A DNA stretch of 64,000 nucleotides from Dendrobium chrysotoxum. Taxonomy: Eukaryota > Streptophyta > Magnoliopsida > Asparagales > Orchidaceae. The DNA lies in contig CM034312.1 in NCBI GenBank assembly GCA_019925795.1, positions 22,471,914 through 22,535,913 on the forward strand, written 5' to 3'. Under the pieces are notes generated by a model. That model did no database searches. It was given only the letters and a program-made list of their open reading frames with translations, and was not told the origin of the DNA. Position 1 is the stretch's first letter; each line of letters opens with the position of its first letter. Below, in pieces: positions 50,365-61,726 of the stretch. The position numbers were made by a program, and so were the translations under genes.

Positions 50365-50615
50365 GGGGCGGAACTATATGGAGGTGAGGGGGGCTGCCCC
50401 CCCTCAAATTTTGGAATTTTGGGTGGATTTTTTTCACTTCAAAGTAATGAAAGCATCTGATTTATCACAAAAATGAATTTCTTACTCTACAGAAGTCAAA
50501 ATTTATCACATTTTTTTGCTGAAGCTTTTTTATTTTTGGCATGCTGCTTTAATAGGTTAGACAATATAATTTATATGTAGTAATGTATCTTGTCCCCCCT
50601 CAAAATATCCTATTT

Positions 50616-50651
<36 letters not shown>

Positions 50652-51328
50652 CTCAAAAGAGAGGCTTGGCTGGGGGCTATGGGAGCACAAGACCCCCCAA
50701 AAATTATAATTATACTTGCCATAAAATCATTCTCCGGCCATCTTATGCCATCTCTCGCCCTTTGCCTTTGATTTTTTTTTTTGTAACTTGAGTTATGTCG
50801 TAACTGCTCCTCATTTGCATCGTCCGTCTTGGCCTCGACCTTGTCGACTCGTTTGATGTCCCTTGGGCAGTGGATCTTCCTCCTCCAAGCAGATCCGACC
50901 TTCCCTAACTTGAGTTATGCCTTAACTGCTCCTCCTTGTTTGCATCGTCCACCTCAACCTCGACCTCGTCAGCTCTTTCAGTGTTCGATGTGCAATGGTT
51001 CTTCCTCCTCCAGGCTCCAGGCTCCAGGCTCCAGGCTGGTCTGAAATTCCCTAACTTGACTTTTGCTGTCATTTGCAAGTTTTTGGTGAGGTAAACAGTA
51101 AACTTCCGTTAATTTTCTATCCATGGTTTATCAGATAAAATTTTAGTTCCGTTGGTATGATAATTGATTATATCGTTGCTGTTATTTTTTATTTAGATAA
51201 AATTGAATATATAAAAAAACTTTTTTTTTTCATAAATGTATTTTTATGTGATTTAAAATTGCAAATATGATATTATAATTAAAAAAAATAAATTTAGGAA
51301 CCCTCTTAAAAATTTTTAGTTCCGCCAC
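50365..51328. mobile_element. 964-bp inserted element with GGCGGAACTA ends
   Basis: Terminal inverted repeats GGGGCGGAACTA and (reverse-complemented right end) GTGGCGGAACTA match at 11 of 12 positions. It splits the hAT remnant. It contains a 32-base C tract and a tandem duplication (50795-50870 against 50903-50985, both with TTGAGTTATG, TAACTGCTCCTC and TTTGCATCGTCC). No transposase. The flanks do not show a simple 8-bp duplication; instead about 100 bp of transposase sequence is repeated on either side. Confidence 0.6.
50618..50649. repeat. Homopolymer of 32 C
   Basis: Uninterrupted C tract on the plus strand, G on the minus. Such tracts can form i-motif or G-quadruplex structures, and their exact length is often unreliable in an assembly. 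Confidence 0.9.
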
Positions 51329-52090
51329 TATATATATACAAAGTATTCAAGATTTAAGAAACACACAATTACATGCAAAGTTCAATGGAGTTGTACTTCC
51401 CATCTTCTATCAATAATTTTTATAATATGCTCATACTTACTAGTATTGGCAAAACTTGTAGCAATTACTTCTTTGGCTCTATCCATATATATAACCCATC
51501 CGATGCTTTTTTTTCTCCATCAACCAATCTAATGATCTTCATCAATTGCTTCTTTAGATTGTTCTTTCTCTCATCATCCTCCTAGTAGCATTCATCTCAT
51601 TTTGTATTTTCCCCTTTCTTTGCATCACCACCTCAACAGCATTTGAGTATAAAAAAGTATCCAACGATATGATCCTTTAGCCCTTGATTCTTTAAGCATA
51701 AATGTCATTGAATTTTGACTAGATACATTTAGTTTTGTACCTTTGTTGTATGATTTCTTTCTATAGCCTGATGCATAAAATTTCATCCTTAAATACTAAA
51801 TCAAAATAATCGTTTCATCAATATTAACTAGTGGATTTCATTAATTTGGCCTTTTTAACTCTTTCTTCTATTTCAAACAATTCTCAATTTAATTTTTCAC
51901 ATGTTGAGGGTAATTAGAATAAGCTTTTGCATTCCTAAAACCCTAAACCAAATAATATTTGTGATTAGTAATTCCTCCTTTCGTAATTTTGCCAATAAAA
52001 AATACACGTCATGCAATTGTTATAACTTTCTCGCCAAGATTCAATATTTTCATGCTAGATCTTTTTTTGCAGTTTGAACTTGAGCATTCT

Positions 52091-53750
52091 TTCAAGTATC
52101 TAAAAGTGATAGAAGTAACTAATACTAAAATGTGCATGCTAAAAAATATTGAATAACAAAATGCAATTTGGAAATAGTAAATTCAGGGTCAAAGGTGAGA
52201 AAGGATACTTTCATCGAAGCCTTGCCATGCCCTTCTCCTTCGTCATTTGGTGAGGTTTGCTGGTGGAATAAACAAGGCTTGCACATCGAACGGTGAAGAC
52301 TTGTAGGTTAAACGATGAAGGCTTACGGGTTCGATGGCTGATGTGATGTGTGCGGCCTTATGTGTGCGGTGTGAGCATAGCATTTGACATTGAAGCAAGG
52401 AGGGACAAGGTCCAGACAAGGCGAGGCTTGTGGCTTGCAATGCAGTGTAAATGATGACCTAGAGCCAAGCAGGGCCAAGTAGGACAAGATGAAAGCCAAG
52501 CGGGATCCTAAATCATCTAATAGTAATAAAAAACTAAATAATAAATAACATAAAATTTGCTTTATAAACATGAAGTATCTAAATTAAAATAGTGTGCATT
52601 ATGGGGGCTATGTATTATGTGGTATTGCCTGTGCATATCCCAAATAGTGTGTGCTATTTTGAATCTTTGTGTTGTGTCATGAAAATTGAGTAAATGGTCT
52701 GTTGCATAGTACTATGCATCATAGCACACGTTATTTTGAACTATTGACATGAATTGTAGTTTGTCTTCTATTGACCCTTGCGGTCCCATAGAGTGTATTA
52801 ACTAGCCACGATCAATCATCTACTATAGTGCCATAGGGATCTTTCGAAGCCCACAACAACACATTTTGTTTGAGATAATAAGAGATGAAATTAATCAATA
52901 ATTTCATAATAGAGTTAATTAAAGTTTAGGGTTTAAGGGAAGTCTTAAAGTAGATTAGCGAAGTTAACCTATCCAATGTCAAATGGAATATATAAATTGC
53001 CAAGAACTAAACATTTAATCCTTGTTGAATCTTAATTACTTAATCTCAAACCAAAGAACCTATCTCTGAATTAGATTAGATTAATACTTACAACTTAATC
53101 AAACACTATCTTGATCACTACAATTAAAAACTAATTAACATCTCTCAGGAGTTTCATAAGTGAAGAAATAGCACTTTGATCAAACTATCACCAACACCAA
53201 TAGCCTTAAATCCCAATTATTTTAGATCTGCTTTATGAATCCTTTCTTTCCATCCATTCCAGCTTTTCCATTCATTCCAATAGAATAATATATAAGCCTA
53301 CATCTTGTCTTCATATCTTTAATCTGTTCCTCTTCTCACCTATTCCTTGATCAACTTTAAATTCTTTTAACAAACCTTAATTTTGTTACTAATTGCACAT
53401 TCAAATTTCAGTGAATCAGAACACAACCGATGGTAACTTCAAAATTTTTTCAGAGCTAACACCAAAAGAATTTGAAATGCCCAAAAACCTATTGTACTTC
53501 ATCTCTCTTCCTCCTAATCACTTGCAATTCATCAAACAGAGAAAAAGACTCATATCATAAAACAATCAAACGAGGGTGAAGAAGATTAACATAAACCATT
53601 ATCTCATTATCCTCACTACTCTAATTCTAAAATATATATGCAGACTCATTATTGCAGAGCATCAGCAAACCAGACTATGTACAAAATAGTAATAATAATT
53701 TACAAAAAAAACTCTCACCTTCTCACCAAGCTCGTCTAAAAAAAGCTCCT
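52091..53750. other. Intergenic and 3' flank of the phytolongin gene
   Basis: Contains GGCGAGGC and GCAAGG repeats around 52230-52500 and otherwise AT-rich sequence. The lower part should include the phytolongin 3' UTR (minus strand), but no clear end signal was placed. Confidence 0.45.
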
Positions 53751-54350
53751 TTACACAATACACTGAAAACCTCGGCACACCGCCAACCAAATCCCAAACA
53801 AAACCAAGCAGAGAAGCGCATCAATGGCAACCAAAATCTTCACATACCGCCACCACAATCGCCGCCCATTCTGCTGCATCCGATTTCTAGCGCTCAAGCT
53901 CTTCTGAAGCGGCATCGGCCCCGCCGGCTCAACCGCCATCTCGATCCACATCTCTCCCGGTGCCCCCCTGCCCTCGTGATCGCTCCTGCTTCTGCTCAAC
54001 AACGGAGCTTCGGCCGTTTTCATCAAAGCCGATGACGGTGAGTCGTGGAAAACGGGGATGAGGTCTTTGTTGACACTATTGCGAAAGCCATCGCGCACGA
54101 GCTCGAGGAAGCGGATGATATCTGGGGAGGGTTCGGCGATACAGAAGTAGGTGTGCCCGTCGTCGTCGAAGAGGAAAGCGAAGGTTCGATCTCCGGTGGT
54201 GTGGGAGTACCGGGAATGGAAAGGTGGCGCAGTCTGTAGGGCGGCGAAGGCGAGGGATTCCAGGTTGCGATCGAGGCTGTGGTAGTAAAGTATTCGGTTT
54301 CCTTTCGAGATCGAGCAAAAAAGAATGCTAATTCCGATAGGGAAATCCAT
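53751..54350 (-). CDS. Phytolongin (longin-domain SNARE-like membrane protein)
   Basis: Single-exon gene of 199 residues on the minus strand. Residues about 6-105 form a longin fold: ILFCSISKGNRILYYHS at the start, APPFHSRYSHTTGDRTFAFL in the middle, and IIRFLELVRDGF near the end. There is no R-SNARE coiled coil after it; a variable linker of about 60 residues leads to a C-terminal membrane anchor (about 170-192, VKILVAIDALLCLVLFGIWL) and a short basic/cysteine tail. Longin plus non-SNARE linker plus tail anchor is the definition of the plant phytolongins (VAMP-like At1g33475 group), which sit on secretory membranes and are thought to modulate trafficking. The product is shorter than the roughly 250-residue Arabidopsis members, mainly in the linker. 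The start at 54350 gives the full longin first strand. GC content is higher than in the flanks. ORFs in other frames here are shadows. Confidence 0.9.
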   Translation of the reverse strand: MDFPIGISILFCSISKGNRILYYHSLDRNLESLAFAALQTAPPFHSRYSHTTGDRTFAFLFDDDGHTYFCIAEPSPDIIRFLELVRDGFRNSVNKDLIPVFHDSPSSALMKTAEAPLLSRSRSDHEGRGAPGEMWIEMAVEPAGPMPLQKSLSARNRMQQNGRRLWWRYVKILVAIDALLCLVLFGIWLAVCRGFQCIV

Positions 54351-54400
54351 AGGGAAAAACCTCTAAATTTGATATTGGATTTGGCTAATCGAAATGGAAA

Positions 54401-54598
54401 TCAGGGTAAAGATTGAAACTTCATGTCGAGGCCTTGGATTGCGATTTGTAATCGATCGATTAAAAGGGCGAGAGCTAATTTGGCTGATTTGGTGATCACG
54501 ATGAAGATGAGAAAGAGAGAAAGGTCTGTTTCCATCGGCATCTGGGAGATTTTTTTAGGATTTTCTGAGGAATCGATCGGACGACGGGAGATCGGCAT
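54401..54598 (-). other. Possible 65-codon upstream ORF of the phytolongin gene
   Basis: Open minus-strand frame ending 50 bases before the phytolongin ATG. A TATATTT on the minus strand at 54620-54614 would, as a TATA box, put the transcript start near or below the uORF's ATG at 54598, so it may not be transcribed whole. No known peptide recognised. Confidence 0.25.
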
Positions 54599-54621
54599 TG
54601 ATGTGATTTTATGAAATATAG

Positions 54622-54790
54622 AATTCTGTTAAATTTAAATTAATTAATTAATAATAGGCGAATTTTTTAATAATTATAATTACTTAAGTGAATTATTAAA
54701 AAATGAATTATTATTATAATTACTTAAATAAATTGTAATTAATTTATATGAAAATTCATTTAAGTAATTATAATTCACTTAAGTGATCTC
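54622..54790. repeat. AT-rich palindromic cluster
   Basis: Repeated inverted motifs ATTATAATTACTTAAGTGAATT and its complement occur at least three times. Likely cruciform-prone spacer or MITE debris upstream of the phytolongin gene. Confidence 0.5.
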
Positions 54791-57700
54791 CCAGCTCAAA
54801 TCGTCGGCCAGATCGCCACTCAAGCAGAAAACATCAAATATTTTGATGAAAATTTTGATTTCTGCAAAAAATGTCAAATTTTTTGGCGTTTTCTTCGTAA
54901 ACACAGCCTACGCCAAATAGTTGACGACTTCGCTCCTATTTAAATTACTCTACAATCATGCTCCTCGTTAGTTAACTTTTATGTACGCTCCACATAATTG
55001 AATAAATATTCTTGTCCTTTATTTCTTAAGAAATTTTTGCCTAAAAGTTTATTTTAGATCGAAATACTCCTCTATAAAAAGATAAGTTATAACAATTGAC
55101 TCCATAGGTACATGAGCTTTTGAACAGTAGAGATGTTTTAACGTCTCTTTTCTTGGCTCCTACCTCTGATGATGTTAGAGCTTGTATAATCAATTTGAGG
55201 TACTTCTTCACCGTTACTATCTCTATATTCCAACTATCTTTATTCGAAATTAGTGATATTATACCTTTGGTTATTTAAGTTTGAATGCATTCATTGTAGG
55301 TATTTATGAGTTAGAATAGTAAGGAGACTAAAGGTGAACTCTGTTTAAAAAACTAACGAGGTACTAATTTCTACTAATAGTTTCAAACCTTATTCGCACA
55401 CTAAAACTTAAACCCTAAAACACATTAAAAATCATATTAATTATATTGTAAATATGCTTAAAAATTTTTTATCATAAATATGTTTGAACCTTATTTAAGC
55501 CATGTTCAAATCTAATTTGAACCATGCTTAAACATCAAATAAAATGACGGTTAAATGTAGTCATCACAGATTCCAATATTCGAAGTCTTGGGTAAAATGT
55601 GAAGAAGATGAAAGGAGAATCATAGGTTCAAAAATAAATAAACCCTAAACCATATTCGAATATGGAACAAACAATTAGATTTCTTTCATCAAGAATTTAT
55701 ATTCTTTGTCTTTATAACATCCTCCTTTAACTTGAACATATCTATGTGATTATATATATGAATACAAGAATATGAAAGCACAAAGGCATTGGCTATAACC
55801 TCGTTCAAACATGATTCAAATCTTGTTCATATAGTTTGAACCTTATCTGAGGATAGCTCTGAACGTAGTTTCACATATAATAGTTAAACACTAGGTTCAA
55901 AACACACATTTAATCTTTATTTGAACAAAAATTAAACACTAATATATAGTGTTTGAAGTTTTTACATTTCTCTTTTTGAACTTAGGATTCTCTTACTACC
56001 GCTTTCCTTTAATAATCATGAATCTATGACTACATTAAAGTTTATATAACTAAGATATAAATATATATATTGTCATCATAAGGGTAATTTCGATTGAAAG
56101 TAATTTTTAGGCATATTTTCTCAAATAAATAAAAAGTAGAGATCTTTGACTAATTGCACGTATCATATGAGGCATATGAAGTCAAAATTTTCATTATTAT
56201 CTGGAGCAATTTAATATTTAATAAAAATATAATAATAAAATTAATTCTAAGATAAATAGAAGTTTTGAAAATTGTCAGCATAAAAATATATATAAGAAAA
56301 ACATTTTTATATAAATATTTTGAAAATTTTAACAAAATATTTTGTTAATTTAGGCAATATTTTATGCTTTATAAAAAACTTTTGCATGAGAAACTATTGA
56401 AACAATATTATTCCTTATAAAAGGACGAGTGTACAGCAAATAGTAGAAAAAAAATTGAATTATATTAATTTTATGTAAATGTATTAGATAGTTCATATAA
56501 TAATTATAAGACAAAAAATTATTCATATAAAAGTCAAGAAAGTCTTTTTAGAGCCAAAATATAAATATTATATTTTATATATTATCAATTAATTATTTAA
56601 TTATAAAATAATTAAGATTAATATTTTATTATAATTATATAAAATTTATAATCCATTTATATCAATACTGTTGTTTCACCAAAACAATGACAAATTTTAT
56701 AATATTTTAAATATTTATTTTAATCTAATTTTATCAAATAATTATTCCTTTTCAACACAACATAATCTTATATAATTTTATGCAACATGGTACGATATAA
56801 TAAAATATTTATAAAATAATAAAGTCCGAATAAAGTGGAATGCGATTGCAATAAAAATTTAGTTTTTTTATTCTCAAAATTATTCAATATCACCCCTGAA
56901 AAATAGAGATTGATATTGACACATAAACAATCAAAGGAAAAACAAAAAGATATTTACAGATGCCCCCAAAAAAGTTATTTCAGATTTTTTTTTTAATGCT
57001 AAATCTGCCAAATTTGGTGAGTGCTGTCAATTGTTGGAGTTTTCCTAATTATTTTAATTTGATGAGAACGATATGAGTGTTCAGCCTCCTGATGGATTTA
57101 ATGGATCTTAAACTTATTTATTAAGTTATACGTTGGATTTGAATTTATTTATGAATGACATCTGACCTTACTAATAAGCAGATTTATAACTAAGACTTAG
57201 AAAATTCGGTGAGAACTCGATGAGTTTAGAGGGAGGAAGACAGACGAGAGTGTAATGCACGGTAAAAAATATTAGAAAATATTAATAGATATTGTGAAAA
57301 ATATCCAATGCATCTCTTCACTATTTATTTATAAGGCTTAAGGGATTATAGGAAATGCTATATTCAATAAACAACAAAAAATAAATTACAATATTAATAA
57401 TGATCAATTACAGACAGTATATGACCATGGTATGAGCTAGTTGGTGCTTGCATGACTCTAACATCTTCAATATAGTTCTCGGCGCCATGTTGGACTCTCT
57501 GGGCGAGTCCCTCAAAAAGTATCATATAGGATGAGTCTACATGAGCAAGTCCTTGGTGGGTGTATTTTTCCCACTAGGTATGAAGGTTGAATAATTCAAG
57601 GTGATGGCAACTACAAGCTAAGGATTATTTGAGTCTAGGAGATCGTAGTTATGGACTCCTGAGATGTGCTATTCTTTTAGCTCGGATTAGGGGAGTTAGA

Positions 57701-58326
57701 GGTGACTTGATGGGTTTGATAATGATGAATGAACTTGGGAGGCTGATCTCCATCAAGACTAGGGTCTCTCTTGAGCTTGAAAGAATATGGATGAATTCTT
57801 GATTATGTATGCTAGGGATGACTTCTCAATCCGATTAGTTGGATGAGTCATACTCCTTACTGGAAAGTGTCTTAGGTAGACGATGTGACTACTTTGAGCG
57901 AGTTCTCTTACTGAAACTTATTAAGTACTTGTGAAATACCTATATGGACATGTGCAATTATACACTATCCTTTCAAAGAATTAGACAAATTTAAAAATTC
58001 TCAAGATATTCTCTCAAAATCTATTACTTTTATTGGGAAAAATTGACTTTATATGCCCTACAATAGTAGAATTTAAAGAAAAATACTCATTATTCATTTT
58101 TTTAAAAAAATTATAATCAAAATAGTTTTAAAAAATAGAGTTTGAACCATCATTGAACAATTTTATGACCCTTCCATGGTAAGAGCCTCTCAACCCTTCC
58201 TCTTCCCATCACCTTCTTCATTTCTAGTGATTGTAAAGTGTGCATCTTCAACATGTGGCAAATTTCATGGCGACAAGCCTCTCTACTCATCATCCTGAAA
58301 GGTTAGGAGTAGTGTTTAATTTGTTT
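54791..58326. other. Long intergenic stretch, no gene seen
   Basis: AT-rich, especially 56100-56900. 57430-57950 is of more even composition and may be an old repeat, but neither strand shows a domain or paired ends. Isolated ORFs here are chance-length. Confidence 0.5.
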
Positions 58327-58334
58327 GTTAGGAT

Positions 58335-61047
58335 TAGGGCTATCAAAATCGGGTCACGGGTCAGGTTTGGGTTCAATCCGGAACTAACCCGGCAGTATTT
58401 GACCCAACCCGAACTTGACCTATTTTTAGAAACATGTCACTTTCTCGAACCCAAACCCGTCCAACTTTGGACCAGGGTCAACCCGACACGACCCGCCAAC
58501 CCAAGTCCAAAGCATTAAACAACAATCAACAGGTTTATTCGTTCACAAAATACAAATTATAATCCTGAAAACAGAAGAAAATCAAGTTTTTTTTTTTTGT
58601 TTCTGTGATTTTGGAGATGAAAATTTCAAAATCTAAGCAATATTGAAAATTTTGACACCTAAAAATCATTTGGAAACATAAATTCCACACAACAAAAGTT
58701 TACAATCAATTTAAATGGAATAAAGGCAAATGACAGTATGCAATCAACTGATTGAAGACTCTAGTAACATTTTGATAATAAATCACCTTACATTCAAAAC
58801 GAATAAATCTCCTCAACATACAAGGCATTTAGACCATAACACATTACAAATTAGTATACAAAATACAAATTACAAAAGAGTTTACAGCAAATATGACTAA
58901 GGAAACTATAAATTACACTTTACTGATTGCTCAATTGCTCCACTAAAAAACTGCTTCAGGAATGTGTCTTCAATCTTCATATATATTTAACTGCAATGAA
59001 ACTTGTTAAATATGTAGAAAACTTCAAATACATAGCTTATATTAAACCCTCTAAATCATTAATCACATAATGAATTGTAGGTGTAATAAATTTTAGTATA
59101 TTACCATCCAAGGTGACAGTTTATATAGACTTAGTTAATATATGTTCATTCTATTAGATAGTATCTACTCATTCTAAGAGAATATAATGTCATTGGTTGT
59201 AATAGCACTTACATTGATACGATTTCCACTTTCATTTTAGAAGGTTTATCATCATCGCTTTATAAAACATTAAAACTAGTAAACCACAACTAATTCATGG
59301 CGGCAGCTTGCAACAATCAGAACAACAGGTTAGAATAACAACAACTAAATATCCAATACTCGATACATGCATACAACCACCCGCCAACCCACATGGCTCA
59401 AAAGCCTCAAATAACAATTTTTAGCCCAAACTCAAAGGAGGAAATGAATAGCATAAAATAGGCAGCTGACTGATACTACAACCCAAAAATCATAAAATAG
59501 GCAGCAGGAAATGAATAACATAAATGAAATCAACCCAACCTCAAATAAAATAGGCAGCCGACTAATTTTTTACAATAATTTCTAGCAGTATTCCTAAAAA
59601 TAATTGTAAGTCATGATGAAGATATATCAAGAGTGCTCGAACTCCAACCCACTCAACATATTGAAAGGACAAATCGTGCATAATGATAGATGCAGTGAAC
59701 AAGTCACAAAATTCTACGTTATCGAACTCATTATCGGACATAGGCATGAAAGAATCAGAATTAGTTTGTAAGATCAACTGTCCTAAATCACGAATATTTT
59801 TTTTCTTGCAATTTTGAATGTGACGGCTTAGATTACCAATTCTATTTTTGCTATTACATAAGTAAGTATTGCCACATTTCTTACATTTATATTTACATTT
59901 AAATAGCACAGTCTTCTTGATATGGTGACACAAAATTGATGTTTTGTTTTCAAACATTCTATTATTTCTTTCTCTTTACAAATGATATATCATGCAACAA
60001 ATAGAATTATAGCAAACATTATAAATACCTTGAGAAGCAGTGTGCATCAGTAATAAATTCAAGCAACTGATGCTTATTCAGCCTTAATAGAAATATGGAA
60101 AAGAATGGATAAATGTTGCAAATAATGCTAAAAGTATAGTTGCATTCATAAAACAAGTGCCTTATGCTTTTAGGTTCAAAAAAGCAGAAATTGCAGCAAA
60201 CATCTGCTAGGTAAAATATATAGAATATCCCAGATAAATAAGTAGAACTATGAAATGACAAATCTTTTTATTTTCCACAAAAAATCTATTTATTTTCCAC
60301 CATATAGCAAGAAGCCCATCAATAAGTAGAATATGCAAGACAAGAAAGCAACTGTAAGCATAACTTAAAGCATATAAAGTAGGAATATCTGGCCACCAAA
60401 AGCTTTAGTTATGAGAACTCTAATCCAGTAAACATTTAGCATTTTATAACAACCTTAGAACTATGAAACAACAAATTGAAAAATCCTAAACGACAAATTA
60501 AAAAACCCTAAACGAAAAACCCTTCAGAACTCGGAAGTCAGCAACAAATCGAAAAACCAACATTACAAAATACCCATACATGCTCATAAATGAAGCTTCG
60601 AAAAGGAGCAAATAAAAAAAAAGAAATGAGATACAAATAGCAGTGAAGAAAAGAGCACACAGTGAAGAGAAGAGCACGTAGTGAAGACTGAAGAGCACAC
60701 GGTGAAGTGAGATGAACCCTTAGCTAGAGATCCAAGACAAAGCCGAGATCGAAGATAGCTATAGATGAGATCGAGGAGATGAAACCCTAGATGAGGTAGA
60801 GAAGGAGAGGAGAGGAGACTCTAGAAGAGCATGCGACGAGAAGGCTAAATCCCAAATTAATCAGACTCGCCGCGACGTGTGGGTCATGTCGGGTCATATA
60901 CCGAGTTCTCAGATTAACCCGAACTCGATCCAAAATTTCAAACATGTCAGATTTGCAGACCTGAACCCGACATGTTTCGAAATCGGGTCGGGTCTAACCA
61001 GAATATTTCAGGTTAGGTTCATGCCGTATCAATTTTTAACAACCCTA
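58335..61047 (-). mobile_element. Internally deleted hAT transposon
   Basis: A perfect 8-bp target duplication GTTAGGAT (58327-58334 and 61048-61055) flanks 2713 bp. Ends are inverted repeats TAGGGCTATCAAAA and TAGGGTTGTTAAAA; inside both, CGGGTC/GACCCG-rich subterminal repeats extend for about 100-180 bp, typical binding regions of a hAT transposase. The only transposase part left is a BED zinc-finger N-terminus at 59562-59957. A gene-like leader with repeated GAAGAGCAC motifs lies at 60640-60850. Confidence 0.9.
59562..59957 (-). pseudogene. Truncated hAT transposase, BED zinc finger only
   Basis: A 131-codon frame on the minus strand. Residues about 23-52 contain C-x2-C (KCKKCGN) and, later, H-x5-C (RHIQNCKKK), the BED finger used for DNA binding by RICESLEEPER/DAYSLEEPER-type transposases. 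Residues about 85-110 (IIMHDLSFQYVEWVGVRALL) match the conserved stretch after the finger (family: II.HDLPF..VEY.G.R). A frameshift then moves RNTARN, part of the family's SRNT motif, into another frame and nothing of the RNase H-like catalytic core or the dimerisation domain follows. Confidence 0.8.
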
Positions 61048-61055
61048 GTTAGGAT

Positions 61056-61726
61056 TGAGAATCAACTTTGCACTATAAAACATAAACTATTAACTGTTAG
61101 ACACCATTTTACAAGCTAGTTGTCGTGTTAGAACTATCTTTTAACTACATTTATCATTATAATGATGATTAAATCAAGGTCAAATAATGTTAACAATCTT
61201 CAAAATTTATCTGAATGCTATTTGGTTATTTAAAATAATGATTAACCTATTCTATGAGTCTTTGTTATATATTCAACACAAAGTTTAACAACAATCGAAT
61301 AAAAATGTAATTTGTTTAAATATGTTATGTACAATTTTTTTCATTTTTAAATGATTAAATATGGCAAATAAATAAAGATGTCAGTTGAATGTTAAATATT
61401 TAAATAAAAAAAATTCTGAATGCTATATACATAATTTTTTCATCTTAAATTTGTCAAATAGGTTTGTAAGAACTTTTATTCGGTCCGAAATCAAGACGTA
61501 GCTCTGCATCCCACCATTCTATTTACCACGTTTTCCTAATTACAACGCAGCCCGATGACCCGACCCGACCCAAATTTTTTTTAAAAAATCAAATATTTGA
61601 AAATGACCACGGCATTTCAGTTTTGCTCTATCGGGTCGGGCATCAGTCTAGCTACAGGCGCTTCTTCATCTTCGAGCTTCATCTTCTACTTGAGGCCACT
61701 TCGTTTACTCCAAAAATAGAGAAGGC
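61056..61726. other. Intergenic and upstream region of the 61727 gene
   Basis: AT-rich to about 61480, then GC-richer with CGACCCGACCC and TCTATCGGGTCGGG motifs and a CT-rich leader-like stretch just above the ATG at 61727. No clear TATA box. Confidence 0.4.

Larger units (their letters stand above)
49340..52090 (-). pseudogene. hAT transposase remnant with BED zinc finger, heavily decayed
   Basis: Minus strand, N- to C-terminal from high to low coordinates. Near 52040-51940: DPAWKYWNLGEK, then KITKGGITNHKYYL, the BED zinc-finger region of plant hAT transposases (relatives have DPAWKY and GKITKGGITR.K.HL). Near 51540-51380: MKIIRLVDGEKKAS, then IIDRRWEVQLH. Near 50360-50160: YVIEIIDKIWEVQLH, then KIANGLYALHACFERFAKDA. 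Near 50000-49900: WWLMYDQRSSHLKKF, then SSRCKRN.SIFDHI, matching the C-terminal dimerisation region (SSGCERNWS.FEHIH). Frames change often and stops are frequent. The II(D/E).(R/I)WEVQLH segment occurs twice because about 100 bp is duplicated either side of the inserted element 50365-51328. Confidence 0.75.

Noticed and set aside
53652..54239. Plus-strand ORFs opposite the phytolongin gene
   Set aside because: Mirror images of the GC-richer phytolongin coding sequence, which has a clear domain on the minus strand.
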